From: Ancylobacter sp. Lp-2
GTDB taxonomy: Bacteria > Pseudomonadota > Alphaproteobacteria > Rhizobiales > Xanthobacteraceae
Assembly (NCBI RefSeq): GCF_020523795.1
Contig: NZ_JAJALI010000006.1
Span: 62,001 to 126,000, forward strand
DNA: 64,000 nt
Reading direction: 5' to 3'
Within the stretch, counting starts at the first letter, position 1; each line of letters opens with the position of its first letter. The position numbers and the translations under genes are program-made. Positions 52,412-63,021 of the stretch are shown in pieces. The notes under the pieces were generated by a model. It saw only the letters and a program-made list of their open reading frames with translations. It was not told the DNA's origin and did no database searches.

Positions 52412-52430
52412 ATTGAATATCGTATTCAAT
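52412..52430. promoter_or_regulatory. GntR operator 2 (regulator side)
   Basis: ATTGAATA-TCG-TATTCAAT is a perfect 8-bp-arm dyad ending 14 bp before the GntR start codon. Autoregulation is likely. Confidence 0.7.
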
Positions 52431-52444
52431 ATGGAGCGAATGGA

Positions 52445-53131
52445 ATGATCGCGAAAGTCGGCCGCCAGTCGTTGACGGATCAGATCGTCACCGAATTGCG
52501 GCATCAGATCATCACGGGCCAGCTGGCCGAGGGCGCACCCCTGCGCCAGGAGAAGCTGGCCGCCGAGCTGGGGGTTTCCCGCGTCCCGTTGCGCGAGGCG
52601 ATCCGCCAGCTGGAGGCCGAAGGCCTCGTGGTGTCGGAACTGCACAAGGGGACCGTGGTCTCCTCCCTGTCGCTGGAGGAGATCGAGGAACTGTTCGAGA
52701 TCCGCATGCGCATGGAGACCTGGCTGTTCGAAGCGGCCATTCCGCACATGACGGAAGAGGATTTCGTCCTGGCCGAGACCGTCACCGACGAGGCCATGGC
52801 GAGCGGCAGCGTGGAGAACTGGGGCGAGCTCAACTGGCGCTTCCACGAGGCGCTGTATCGCCCGAGCGGCCACATGATCGCGCTGCGGCTGCTGCGCACC
52901 GTGCATGACAACGCCAACCGCTACGTGAACCTGCAGATCGCGGTGGCGGAGGATGTGGAGCGCGAGCTTCAGGACCATCGCGCGCTCATCGCCTTCGCCC
53001 GACTCGGCGACATCCGCCGGGGTAGCGACACGCTGCGGGCGCATATCCAGCGCGTCTCGCGCAACCTCATCGCGTCGCTGGCCGAAGGGCGGCGGGGCAA
53101 AGCGCGCAACGTCGCGCGCAACATCGCTTGA
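52445..53131 (+). CDS. GntR-family regulator, FCD type, 228 aa
   Basis: The winged HTH reads LTDQIVTELRHQIITGQL then KLAAELGVSRVPLREAIRQLEAEGLV. The FCD effector domain has EIRMRMETWLFEAA, NWRFHEALY and the HRALIAFARLGD region, with metal-type His and Asp. Such regulators usually sense the substrate of the neighbouring pathway. Operators on both sides of the divergent spacer fit control of the cupin operon, itself, and the Liv importer. Confidence 0.92.
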   Translation: MIAKVGRQSLTDQIVTELRHQIITGQLAEGAPLRQEKLAAELGVSRVPLREAIRQLEAEGLVVSELHKGTVVSSLSLEEIEELFEIRMRMETWLFEAAIPHMTEEDFVLAETVTDEAMASGSVENWGELNWRFHEALYRPSGHMIALRLLRTVHDNANRYVNLQIAVAEDVERELQDHRALIAFARLGDIRRGSDTLRAHIQRVSRNLIASLAEGRRGKARNVARNIA

Positions 53132-53207
53132 AGACCAGGCTGCCGGCGCGTGTTGGCACCCTGAATACAAACGGTCCGAAACGGACCCCGGAGAGAAGGG
53201 AACTGAC

Positions 53208-54314
53208 ATGCGTTTGAAGAACATGCTCTGCGCTGCCGTTGCCATGGCGGCGCTGACCGGAGCCGCGCAGGCCGACATCCTCATCGGCACGGCCGGGCCG
53301 ACCACCAATGCCGAGGCGCTGTTCGGCACCACCTGGCAGAACGGCATGGACCTCGCCATCCGCGAGGCGAATGCGGCCGGCGGCGTCCAGGGACAGAAGC
53401 TCGTCCTCGTGCGCGACGACGATGGCGGCGATCCCAAGCAGGGCACGCTGATCGCCCAGAAGCATTGCGACACGGCCGGAATGCTCGGCGTGGTCGCCAA
53501 CTTCAACTCGGGCGTCACCATCCCCTCGTCGGACATCTATAATCGCTGCGGCATGCCGCAGGTGACCAACGCCTCCAACCCGAAGGTCACCAAGGCCGGC
53601 TACAAGAACCTGTTCCGCCCGATCGCCAACGACTTGTCGCAGGGCGGCGCGCCGGCCGAATACGCGCTGACCAAGCTCGGCGCCAAGAAGGCCGCCGTGG
53701 TCCACGACAAGCAGGCCTTCGGCCAGGGCGTCGCCGAAGTGTTCCGCGACACCTTCACCAAGGGCGGCGGCACCGTCACCTCCTTCTCCGGCATCGCCCA
53801 GACGGATGTGGACTTCAGCGCGCTGCTCTCCTCGATCCGCGCCGAGAACCCGGACGTGATCTATTTCGGCGGCGTCATGCCGGCGGTCGGCCTGTTCGTG
53901 AAGCAGGCGCGCGAGCTCGGCATCAAGGCGACCTTCTTCGCCGCCGACAGCGCCTTCACGCCGGACTTCATCGCCGGCGCCGGCCATGCCTCGGAAGGCG
54001 CGGTGGTGTCGTTCCAGGCGCCGCCCTATGACTCGTCGCCGGCACTCAAGAAGTTCGCCGCCGACTACAAGGCCGCCTTCGGCGAGGAGCCGGGCCCGTA
54101 CTCCGCCTATGGCTATGTCGAAGCCAGCATCATCATCGAGGCGATGAAGAAGGCCCCTGCCCCGCTGACCCGCGCCGGCATCGTCTCCGAGATCGCCAAG
54201 AGCGACTTCGACGGCATCGTCGGCCACGTCTCCTTCACGCCGGAAGGTGAGCTGCAGAAGCCCTTCCTGTTCCTCTACGGGGTGAAGGACGGCAAGTTCG
54301 GCCTCGTCAAGTAA
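53208..54314 (+). CDS. branched-chain-amino-acid-type ABC binding protein, 368 aa
   Basis: A periplasmic Leu/Ile/Val-type receptor with signal peptide MRLKNMLCAAVAMAALTGAAQA. The mature part starts DILIGTAGPTTNAEALFG and has GGVQGQKLVLVRDDDGGDPKQG, AEYALTKLGAKKAAVVHDKQAFGQG and ARELGIKATFFAADSA. The ligand is probably the amino or imino acid degraded by the divergent operon. GGAGAGAAGGG precedes the ATG. A strong hairpin follows the gene. Confidence 0.93.
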   Translation: MRLKNMLCAAVAMAALTGAAQADILIGTAGPTTNAEALFGTTWQNGMDLAIREANAAGGVQGQKLVLVRDDDGGDPKQGTLIAQKHCDTAGMLGVVANFNSGVTIPSSDIYNRCGMPQVTNASNPKVTKAGYKNLFRPIANDLSQGGAPAEYALTKLGAKKAAVVHDKQAFGQGVAEVFRDTFTKGGGTVTSFSGIAQTDVDFSALLSSIRAENPDVIYFGGVMPAVGLFVKQARELGIKATFFAADSAFTPDFIAGAGHASEGAVVSFQAPPYDSSPALKKFAADYKAAFGEEPGPYSAYGYVEASIIIEAMKKAPAPLTRAGIVSEIAKSDFDGIVGHVSFTPEGELQKPFLFLYGVKDGKFGLVK

Positions 54315-54377
54315 GACCCGGTTTCCGGTTCTGCTGCTCCTGCTTCACGATCCGGTCCCCTCCGCCGTGAAGCCACT

Positions 54378-54424
54378 GGGTCCGGCGCGATGCGCCCCTG
54401 CATCCCCGCGCCGGACCCCTTTTC
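54378..54424 (+). terminator. attenuator/terminator between binding-protein gene and livH
   Basis: GGGTCCGGCGCG pairs perfectly with CGCGCCGGACCC (12 bp) across a 17-base loop and is followed by CTTTTCG. It would cut down transcription into the permease genes, so that receptor exceeds transporter. Confidence 0.8.
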
Positions 54425-54454
54425 GCTCGACCCCGGAAGCAACGGAAGGCTGCC

Positions 54455-55396
54455 ATGGGCGCCCTGATTCTTCAGCAGATCATCAACGCCCTCACCGTCG
54501 GATCGATCTACGCGCTCATCGCGCTCGGTTACACGATGGTCTATGGCGTGCTGCGTCTCATCAATTTCGCCCATAGCGAGCTGTTCACCGCCGGCGCCTT
54601 CATCGGCCTCGCGCTTGCCGGCGCGCTCGGCGTGGCCGGCCACCCGACCGGCGGGCTGCTCGTCGGCTTCATCACCTTCGTGCTGATCGGCCTCGCCGGC
54701 GTCAGCGTCGAGATCGTCGCCTACCGGCCGCTGCGCGGCACCTCGCGCCTCGCGCCGATGCTCTCGGCGCTCGGCATGGCGGTGGTGATCCAGAACGCGG
54801 TGATGCTGATCGGTGGCCGCCGACCGCTGATCTACCCGTCCTTCCTGCCCAGCGGCGTGATCGACACGTTCGGCGCCATCATCACCTACAAGCAGATCAC
54901 CATCTTCCTCGTCGCCGTGATCCTGATGATCGGCCTTGAGCTGTTCGTGAACCGCACCAATCTCGGCGTGCGCATCCGCGCCGTGGCGGAGAATGCCGAG
55001 ACCGCCTCGCTGGTCGGCATCAACCCGAACATGGCCATCTCGCTGATCTTCTTCATCGGCCCGGGCCTCGGCGCCGTCGCCGGCATCCTCTATTCGTCCT
55101 TCTACGGCGTGGCGACCTTCACCATGGGGTTCGTCATCGGCATGAAGGCCTTCACCGCGGCGATCCTCGGCGGCATCGGCTCGATCCCCGGCGCGGTGCT
55201 CGGCGGCTTCCTGCTGGGCTTCATCGAGACCTTCGCCACCGCGTGGATGCCGGTGCTCACCGGCGGCCTGATCGGCACCGAATATCGCGACATCTTCGCC
55301 TTCTCCGTGCTGGTCCTGATCCTGCTGTTCCGGCCCGCCGGCCTGCTCGGCGAGCACGTCAGCGAAGAAACCATGGTGTACAAGAGTGACTTCTGA
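54455..55396 (+). CDS. livH: branched-chain amino acid ABC permease LivH, 313 aa
   Basis: Eight or so membrane helices with the LivH motifs LIALGYTMVYGVLRLINFAH, TNLGVRIRAVAENAETASLVGI and GMKAFTAAILGGIGSIPGAVLGG. It sits at the head of the Liv transporter genes after the hairpin. The start is the ATG giving MGALILQQIINALTVG, with GGAAG upstream. Confidence 0.95.
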   Translation: MGALILQQIINALTVGSIYALIALGYTMVYGVLRLINFAHSELFTAGAFIGLALAGALGVAGHPTGGLLVGFITFVLIGLAGVSVEIVAYRPLRGTSRLAPMLSALGMAVVIQNAVMLIGGRRPLIYPSFLPSGVIDTFGAIITYKQITIFLVAVILMIGLELFVNRTNLGVRIRAVAENAETASLVGINPNMAISLIFFIGPGLGAVAGILYSSFYGVATFTMGFVIGMKAFTAAILGGIGSIPGAVLGGFLLGFIETFATAWMPVLTGGLIGTEYRDIFAFSVLVLILLFRPAGLLGEHVSEETMVYKSDF

Positions 55397-55406
55397 GGCA
55401 TCGCAC

Positions 55407-56423
55407 ATGGAAAGCCCCGCCCGCGCGGCGGCGCCCGCCTCGGGAGCCGCCGCCCCCCGCAAGCTCTGGCCCGGCGCGCTGGCGATGCTGGCCGTGCCGG
55501 TCCTGCTCCTCATCTTCGGGCCGCATCTGCCGTCCTACCCGCTGCGCATCCTCGACATGATCCTGCTCTATGCCGTGCTTGGCCTGGGGCTGAACATCAT
55601 CGTCGGCTATGCTGGCCTGCTCGATCTCGGCTATGTCGCCTTCTACGCCATCGGCGCCTATTCCTGGGCGCTGCTGGCCTCCGGCCAGTTCGACATCCAC
55701 CTGCCCTTCGCGCTGGTGCTGCTGATCGGGGCGAGCCTCGCCGGCCTCGCGGGTATCCTGCTCGGTATCCCCGTGCTGCGCCTGCGCGGCGACTATCTCG
55801 CCATCGTCACGCTGGGCTTCGGCGAGATCATCCGCGTGCTGATGAACAATCTCGACCGCGTCACCAACGGCCCGCAGGGCATTGCGCGCATCGACGAGGC
55901 GCATCTGTTCGGCTGGACGCTGAGCACGCCGGACGACTTCCTCTATCTCCTCGTCGCCATGCTGGTGGTGGTGTTCCTGTTCGTCTGGCGCATCCAGGAA
56001 AGCGCGCTCGGCACCGCCCTGTCCGCCGTGCGCGAGGACCAGGACGCCGCGCGCGGCTGCGGCATCAACACCACCCGCGTGAAGCTGGTCGCGTTCGCCT
56101 TCAGCGCCTTCATCGGCGGCGGCTGCGGCGTGGTGTTCGCCGCCATGCAGCGCTTCGTCAGCCCGGAGAGCTTCACCTTCTGGGAATCGCTGGTCATCGT
56201 GCTGGTGATCGTGGTGGGCGGCCTCGGCAATCCGTTCGGCGCGCTGCTCGGCGCGACGCTGCTGATCCTGCTGCCGGAATTGCTGCGCGCCTATGCCGAT
56301 TACCGGCTGCTGTTCTACGGGATGGCGCTGGTGGTCATCATCCTCGCCCGCCCGCGCGGCCTGATCAGCCGGCAATACGGGCCGAGTTGGCTGATGCGCC
56401 GGCTGGGAGGCGGCAAATGCTGA
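55407..56423 (+). CDS. livM: branched-chain amino acid ABC permease LivM, 338 aa
   Basis: LivM motifs LGLGLNIIVGYAGLLDLGYVAFYAIGAY, LRLRGDYLAIVTLGFGEIIR and LSAVREDQDAARGCGINTTR are present, in a membrane protein of about ten helices. The N-terminal 25 residues are an Ala/Pro-rich cytoplasmic tail. I used the ATG giving MESPARAA with GAGG upstream. Its stop overlaps the livG start. Confidence 0.95.
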   Translation: MESPARAAAPASGAAAPRKLWPGALAMLAVPVLLLIFGPHLPSYPLRILDMILLYAVLGLGLNIIVGYAGLLDLGYVAFYAIGAYSWALLASGQFDIHLPFALVLLIGASLAGLAGILLGIPVLRLRGDYLAIVTLGFGEIIRVLMNNLDRVTNGPQGIARIDEAHLFGWTLSTPDDFLYLLVAMLVVVFLFVWRIQESALGTALSAVREDQDAARGCGINTTRVKLVAFAFSAFIGGGCGVVFAAMQRFVSPESFTFWESLVIVLVIVVGGLGNPFGALLGATLLILLPELLRAYADYRLLFYGMALVVIILARPRGLISRQYGPSWLMRRLGGGKC

Positions 56424-57152
56424 CATTCGACCACGTCACCAAGCGGTTTGGCGAACTGGCGGCCATCGACGACGTCTCCTTCGAGGTGAAGCCTGGCATC
56501 ATCACCGCGGTCATCGGGCCCAATGGCGCCGGCAAGTCGACCCTGGTCAACATGGCCGCCGGCTCCTACGGCGTCACCTCGGGGCGCATCCTCGTCGATG
56601 GCGTCGAGCTGCAGAAGCTGCCGAAACACCGCATCGCCCATGCCGGGCTGTCGCGTACCTACCAGAACATCCGCCTGTTCGACGGCATGAGCGTGGTGAA
56701 GAACCTCGAAGTGGCGCTGGTGCCGCCGCGCGTCGGCAGCCTCATCGCCAACACCTTCGGGCTGAGCGGCCGCGCCGCCGCCGAGGAGCGCCGCGCCCGC
56801 TGCCACGCGGTGTTGGAGCGGCTGGGGCTGGCCGCCCATGCCGAGCGGCAGGCCGGCAGCCTCGCCTATGGCCAGCAGAAACTGGTCGAGCTCGCCCGCG
56901 CCATCGTCGCCGAGCCGCGCGTGCTGCTGCTCGACGAGCCGGCCGCCGGCCTCAACCATGGCGAGACCGAGCAGCTCAAGCAGCACATCCTCGCGCTGCG
57001 CTCCCCGGACCTCGCCATGGTCCTCATCGAACACGACATGAAGCTGATCATGTCGATCTCGGACATCATCGTCGTGATGAATCGCGGGCAGCTGCTGGCG
57101 CAGGGCACCGCCGCCGAGATCCGGTCCAACACCGAAGTGCAGGAGGCGTATC

Positions 57153-57923
<771 letters not shown>

Positions 57924-57965
57924 CTCGCCCCGCCCGGGGCGCCGCGCATTGAGACGGAGAGCGTG

Positions 57966-58736
57966 ATGTATCATCTCGACGGGCGCGTCGCCCTCGTCAC
58001 CGGCGGGGCGGTCGGCATCGGGCGCGGCATCGCCACCCGCCTCGCCGAGGAGGGCTGCGACATCGCCATTCTCGACCTCGACGCGGCCGGGGCAGAGGAG
58101 ACCGCCAGCATGGTGCGCGCGCTCGGGCGCCGGGCGCTAGCGCTGCCGGTCGACGTCGCCGACCACACGGCGGTGGATGCCGCCGTCGCACAGGTCCGCG
58201 CGGCATTCGGGCCCGTCGACATCGCGGTGAACAATGCCGCGATCACCGCCGTCGGCAAGGTTGTCGACATCGACGCCGCCGCCTGGAAGCGGGTGTTCGC
58301 CATCAACACCGACAGCGTGTTCCATGTCGCCAAGGCCGTGCTGCCGGACATGATTGAGCGGCGCGCCGGGCGCATCGTCAACATCGCCTCCTGGTTCGGC
58401 AAGATCGGCAAGCCGAGCTACGGCGCCTATTCCGCCTCCAAGGCGGCGGTGATCGCCTTCACCCAGTCGCTGGCGGCCGAGGTGGCGCCGCTCGGCGTCA
58501 ACGTCAACGCGGTCTGCCCCGGCTCCATCGTCGGCACGCGGATGCGCGACGATGCCGACCGGATGTCGCGTGAGCAGGGCCTGCCCACCGCCAAGGAGCG
58601 CGAGCACATGATCCCGATCGGCCGCGTCGGCGTGCCCGACGACATCGCCCGGGTGGTCGCCTTCCTCGCCTCCGACGAATCCGCCTACATGACCGGCCAG
58701 GCGATCAACGTCACCGGCGGCTTGTGGATGAACTGA
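57966..58736 (+). CDS. short-chain dehydrogenase/reductase, 256 aa
   Basis: SDR motifs TGGAVGIGRGIA, NNAAIT, NIASWFGK and YSASKAA, with C-terminal GQAINVTGGLWMN. It is co-oriented with the Liv genes, so its substrate may be imported by them or made from it. A GTG one codon earlier is an alternative start. Convergent with the HAD gene 16 bp downstream. Confidence 0.9.
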   Translation: MYHLDGRVALVTGGAVGIGRGIATRLAEEGCDIAILDLDAAGAEETASMVRALGRRALALPVDVADHTAVDAAVAQVRAAFGPVDIAVNNAAITAVGKVVDIDAAAWKRVFAINTDSVFHVAKAVLPDMIERRAGRIVNIASWFGKIGKPSYGAYSASKAAVIAFTQSLAAEVAPLGVNVNAVCPGSIVGTRMRDDADRMSREQGLPTAKEREHMIPIGRVGVPDDIARVVAFLASDESAYMTGQAINVTGGLWMN

Positions 58737-58752
58737 GCCCCCGCTTCGCCTT

Positions 58753-59463
58753 CTATCGCGCGACGAAGTCGAGGAAACCCGACAGGTCGCGATGGCGCGG
58801 CACGTCGGCCGGAAAATAGTCCGGCGCGCCTTCCGCGACGATGGCGAGGAAGGGAATGCCCAGTTCCACCGCCGCGTCGAACTCGGTGCGCGCATCGCCC
58901 ACCGCCAGCACCTCGCCCGCCGCGAGATTTTCATCGGCGAGGATGCGGCGGAACTCCGGCAGCTTGAACCGGGGCGTGCCAGCGACCGACGTGAAGAACC
59001 CGTCCAGACCGCGCCGCACCAGCAGTGCCCGCAGCGCGATCTCGGGCATGCCGGAGACGAGATGCAGCGGCAATCGCCCGTGAAGCACTGCAAGCACCTG
59101 CTCCGCGCCGGGAATGAACGGCGCCTCCATCATCGCCGTGTCGATGAGTTCGGCAAACCGTCGGCACAGTGCGTCGAGCGCGGGCGGATCGCCCGGCCGG
59201 CCGAACAGCTCGCGCTCGTAATGGGCGAACTTGTCCCGGCGTCCGATGCCGCCATGCCGATCCTGATAGGCGACGACCTCGGCGAGCTTCTCCTCCGCCT
59301 CGCCCGCGTAGCAATCGGCGAAGGCCTGCGTCTTCAGCCGCGCGGAATCGAGGATGACGCCGTCGAAATCGAAGATGATCGCCTGCGGGCGAATGTCAGT
59401 CCCTCGATGCGAACCGTCTCGCTGCAAGCCCTCTGGGTACAAGCCGTCGTCTCCCTTTGACAC
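58753..59463 (-). CDS. HAD-superfamily hydrolase, about 236 aa, start uncertain
   Basis: Motif I DFDGVILDSARLK near residue 32, motif II LVSGMPE, motif III PRFKLPEF, and motif IV GDARTEFDAAVELGI. A HAD subfamily close to phosphoglycolate phosphatase and phosphonatase-type enzymes. The GTG used has no good ribosome site; a TTG 21 bp further in, after AAGGGAG, may be the true start. The function is a phosphatase of unknown substrate. Confidence 0.8.
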   Translation of the reverse strand: MSKGDDGLYPEGLQRDGSHRGTDIRPQAIIFDFDGVILDSARLKTQAFADCYAGEAEEKLAEVVAYQDRHGGIGRRDKFAHYERELFGRPGDPPALDALCRRFAELIDTAMMEAPFIPGAEQVLAVLHGRLPLHLVSGMPEIALRALLVRRGLDGFFTSVAGTPRFKLPEFRRILADENLAAGEVLAVGDARTEFDAAVELGIPFLAIVAEGAPDYFPADVPRHRDLSGFLDFVAR

Positions 59464-59588
59464 ATCGCGCGGGCCGCCACCCGCCTTATGACATCGATGC
59501 CGTCCACTACCAATTCCGAACGCCGACAGGATGGTGAGACGAGCGGTTTCCCGGTAGGTTGAGGGAACGGACTTACGAGGATCGGGGC

Positions 59589-60014
59589 ATGGACGTAGCA
59601 GGCGAACCAGGGCGCATGGCGGGGCTTCCCTCGTCGCTTGCCGGGACGCGCCATCTCCGCGCTTCCCCCGTGCGCCCCGCCCCGCGCCGCGCCGGCGGCG
59701 GATGGCGCCAGCTCTGGCCGGCAGTCGCGCTGCTCGTGGTCAGCACCTCGGTCATCAGCCTGACGATGCTCACCGCGAAGGCCTCCACCGAGCATGTCGC
59801 CGTCGTGGTGCCGCCCTGGTACGGCGCCCGCGAGGCGATGGAGCTGGTCGGCCGTGCCGGCGGGCGGGTCATCGAGATGGGCCGGTTCGACAGCATGGTG
59901 GTTGCGACCCATGGCGAGGCCGACACACAGCAGCGTTTTCTCGACGCCTTGCGCAGCGAGGGCGCCTGGCTCACGCTGGACGCCGGCGCGCTACGCGGGT
60001 GCGCCACGCAGTAG
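59589..60014 (+). CDS. single-helix anchored protein, 141 aa, unknown
   Basis: A basic Pro/Arg-rich N-terminal region is followed by a single transmembrane helix (about residues 41-62: WPAVALLVVSTSVISLTMLTA), then a soluble domain VVVPPWYGAREAMELVGRAGG ... RVIEMGRFDSMVVATHG. The N-terminal region is cytoplasmic and the domain probably periplasmic. No family recognised. The ATG giving MDVAGEPG with GGGG upstream is used; an in-frame codon 30 bp earlier is possible. Next to the sensor kinase gene on the same strand. Confidence 0.6.
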   Translation: MDVAGEPGRMAGLPSSLAGTRHLRASPVRPAPRRAGGGWRQLWPAVALLVVSTSVISLTMLTAKASTEHVAVVVPPWYGAREAMELVGRAGGRVIEMGRFDSMVVATHGEADTQQRFLDALRSEGAWLTLDAGALRGCATQ

Positions 60015-60021
60015 TTTTGTT

Positions 60022-60054
60022 CTTTTCGGTAGCAACTTCCGCGCTTTTCAGTAG
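60022..60054 (+). promoter_or_regulatory. two direct repeats upstream of the hybrid kinase gene
   Basis: CTTTTCGGTAG and CTTTTCAGTAG start 22 bp apart, two turns of DNA, in an AT-rich stretch between the anchored protein and the kinase. They are possible sites for a response regulator. Confidence 0.4.
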
Positions 60055-60129
60055 TGAATTTTCCGTACGGTGCCGGCCGGACATGACAGGGCCCGCCCTG
60101 CACCGTGAATTCCTTGTGAGACCGCCCCC

Positions 60130-63021
60130 ATGATCGAGATCGACCGCCTGCGGGTCCGCTTCGGCTATCTGCTGCTCGCGCTGCTCTGGCTGCATGTGCC
60201 CGTGGCCATGGCCATCGCCTACGCCGTCGGAGTGGCGATGACGCCGCCAGCGCTGATCGCCGCCGGGCTGGCCGGCGCCTACACGGTCTCCTGGCTGGTC
60301 TACGGGGTGGAGCCCGTCACCCGCTATGTGTCGGCGGTCGCGCTCATGGGCATGCCGTCGCTATTCGTCTTCCTGCTGGCCGGGCATGGCTGGCAGATGG
60401 ACCTGCACATGTATTTCTTCGCCTCGCTGGCGCTGATGATCGGCTGGTGCGACTGGCGCGCCATCCTCATGGCCGCGGTCGCGGTGGCCGTGCACCATCT
60501 CACGCTCAACTTGCTGTTTCCCGCCGCCGTATTCCCGGCCGGGCAGGACCTCTCGCGCGTCTGGCTGCATGCCGGCATCGTCGCCTTCCAGACTGCGATC
60601 CTCGTCTGGATCTGCGAGATGCTGGTCGGCGGCTTCTCCCGCATCCAGGCGATGAGCGACGAGATCATGCTCAGCAACGAGACGCTCGAGCAGCGCGTGG
60701 AGGAGCGCACCCGCGAGGCTCAGGCCGCCAATGCCGCCAAGGGCCTGTTCCTGGCCAATATGAGCCACGAGATCCGCACGCCGATGAACGCCATTCTCGG
60801 CTTCACCCATCTGGCGCTGCGCGGCGAGGTGCCGCCCAAACAGCACGAGTATCTCAACAAGATCAAGCAGGCGAGCACGGCGCTGCTCGGCCTGATCAAC
60901 GACATCCTCGACTTCTCGAAGATCGAGGCCGGCAAGCTGGTGCTGGAGAAGTCCTGCTTCGACATCCGCGAGGAGGTCGAGGCCACCGTCGACATCGCCG
61001 GGCTGAAGGCAGCCGAGAAGCGGGTGGCGATCAACGTCACCTTCCAGCCCAACGTGCCGGACATGGTGGTCGGCGACGCGCTGCGTCTCAACCAGGTCAT
61101 CCTCAACCTGGTCGGCAACGCGGTGAAGTTCACCGATCGCGGCGAGGTGCAGGTCGCCGTCCGCCGGCTGCCCGACACCACCCCGTCCGACGTGGTGCTG
61201 GAAATCGCGGTGCGTGATACCGGCATCGGCATGGACGCCGAGCAGCAGGCCAACCTGTTCCGCTCCTTCGCCCAGGCCGACAGCTCGACGACCCGCAAGT
61301 TCGGCGGCACCGGGCTCGGCCTCGCCATCACCCGGCAGTTGGTGGAGCTGATGGGCGGCACGATCGGCGTCGAGAGCACGCAGGGCAAGGGCAGCGTGTT
61401 CACCGTCACGATCCGCCTGGAGGAAGGCTTTGCCCAGCCCGCCAAGGTGGTGGAGTTCCCGCCCGCGCTGCTGAACCTGCGGGTGCTGATCGTCGACGAC
61501 AATCCCGGTGCGCGGGAGATCCTGCACGCCATCTTCACCGGCTGGTCGCTGCAGACCGACCTCGCCGCCTCCGCGCCGGAGGCGCTGGCCGCGCTGGAGG
61601 CCGCCGCGACGCAGGGCACGCCCTACGACCTGCTGCTGGTCGACTGGAAGATGCCGACGATGAGCGGCGTCGATCTGGTGCGCGAGCTGGAGCGCACGCC
61701 CACCCTCACCCGGCTGCCGGTGGCGCTGATGGTCAGCGCCTATGCGCGGGAGGACGCCATGGCGGCGGCGCGCAATGCCGGCGTCGCCGCCTTCCTGGTC
61801 AAGCCGATCGATCCGCGCATGCTGCTCGACACCATCGTCGACCTGTTCCGGCCGAAGAGCGAAGCGGAGCTGAACGCGCCTTCCGGCCTCGACACCGCCG
61901 GCGGCATTCCGGCGGTGTCGGCCGGCGTGCGCGGCGCGCGGGTGCTGCTGGTCGAGGACAACGAGATCAACAGCGAGGTCGCCTTCGAGATCCTGACCGA
62001 CGGTGGATTGCTGGTGGAGTTGGCTGGCAACGGACGCATCGCCTGCGAGATGGTGCTCGACGCCGGCCGGCACTACGACGCGGTGCTGATGGACGTGCAG
62101 ATGCCGGAGATGGACGGCTACGAAGCCACCCGGCGCATCCGCCGGACCATCCCGTCGAGCCAGCTGCCGATCATCGCCATGACCGCCCATGCCTATGAGC
62201 GTGAGCGCCAGGCCTGCCTGGAGGCCGGGATGGACGATCACATCGCCAAGCCGGTCGACCCGCCACTGCTCATCGGCACCCTCGATCGCTGGATCCTCCG
62301 GCATCGCGACGGCGTGCGGCGCACGACGGCGGACGCGCCGGCGGCATCGCAGCCCCCCGTCGTTGCAGCGGCGGAAGCGCCCCGGGCGCCGGCCGGGCTG
62401 CCCGACATGCTGCCGCCCTTCGACATCGCCACCGCGCTCAACCGGGTGAACGGCAAGCGCCCGCTGCTCATGCGGCTGATCATCGGCTTCGGCGAGAAGA
62501 ATGCCGGCACCGTCGCCACCCTGCGCCAGCAGATCGCCAAGGGCGAGTTCGACGAGGCCCGGCGGCTGGCGCACACGCTGAAGGGAGTGGCCGGTTCGCT
62601 GGAGCTGCGCCATGTCAGCGAAGCGGCCCGTCAGGCCGAGGACGCGCTGGCGCATCGCGAGACCGACAGGCTGGGCCCGCTGGTGGCCCGCCTCGACGAG
62701 GCCATGCAGCCCGCGCTGGCCGCGGCCCGCTCGCTCAGCCCCGCCGAGGAGGCGCCAGCGCCGGCTGTGGCGGCGGCCCTCCCCCCACAGGTGCGGTTCG
62801 ACGACACGGCACGCGAACTGCTGGCCACGCTGACCACCCAGCTCGAGCGGCGCAGCATGGGCGCGCGCAAGACCTTCGAGCGGCTGGACCACGCCGTCGG
62901 CCCCGGCACGGCACTGCTGGAGCCGCTGAAGGCCGCCGTGAACAGCCTTGACTTCAATGCCGCGCTGGCCTTCTCACACCAGATTGCCGAGCGGATGGCG
63001 AATGAGGAGAGCCGATCTTGA
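60130..63021 (+). CDS. hybrid sensor histidine kinase, TM-HisKA-HATPase-REC-REC-HPt, 963 aa
   Basis: About six membrane helices fill residues 10-180; [15 protein letters not shown], a DWR and an HHL-x-LN motif look like a conserved membrane sensor. The HisKA domain has phospho-His213 in [10 protein letters not shown], and HATPase has [15 protein letters not shown] and GTGLGLAI. The first receiver has Asp505 in LLLVDWKMP, the second Asp655 in [15 protein letters not shown]-terminal HPt domain carries His815 in [15 protein letters not shown]. This is a complete internal phosphorelay. It overlaps the GGDEF gene by the TTGA/TGA junction. Confidence 0.93.
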   Translation: MIEIDRLRVRFGYLLLALLWLHVPVAMAIAYAVGVAMTPPALIAAGLAGAYTVSWLVYGVEPVTRYVSAVALMGMPSLFVFLLAGHGWQMDLHMYFFASLALMIGWCDWRAILMAAVAVAVHHLTLNLLFPAAVFPAGQDLSRVWLHAGIVAFQTAILVWICEMLVGGFSRIQAMSDEIMLSNETLEQRVEERTREAQAANAAKGLFLANMSHEIRTPMNAILGFTHLALRGEVPPKQHEYLNKIKQASTALLGLINDILDFSKIEAGKLVLEKSCFDIREEVEATVDIAGLKAAEKRVAINVTFQPNVPDMVVGDALRLNQVILNLVGNAVKFTDRGEVQVAVRRLPDTTPSDVVLEIAVRDTGIGMDAEQQANLFRSFAQADSSTTRKFGGTGLGLAITRQLVELMGGTIGVESTQGKGSVFTVTIRLEEGFAQPAKVVEFPPALLNLRVLIVDDNPGAREILHAIFTGWSLQTDLAASAPEALAALEAAATQGTPYDLLLVDWKMPTMSGVDLVRELERTPTLTRLPVALMVSAYAREDAMAAARNAGVAAFLVKPIDPRMLLDTIVDLFRPKSEAELNAPSGLDTAGGIPAVSAGVRGARVLLVEDNEINSEVAFEILTDGGLLVELAGNGRIACEMVLDAGRHYDAVLMDVQMPEMDGYEATRRIRRTIPSSQLPIIAMTAHAYERERQACLEAGMDDHIAKPVDPPLLIGTLDRWILRHRDGVRRTTADAPAASQPPVVAAAEAPRAPAGLPDMLPPFDIATALNRVNGKRPLLMRLIIGFGEKNAGTVATLRQQIAKGEFDEARRLAHTLKGVAGSLELRHVSEAARQAEDALAHRETDRLGPLVARLDEAMQPALAAARSLSPAEEAPAPAVAAALPPQVRFDDTARELLATLTTQLERRSMGARKTFERLDHAVGPGTALLEPLKAAVNSLDFNAALAFSHQIAERMANEESRS

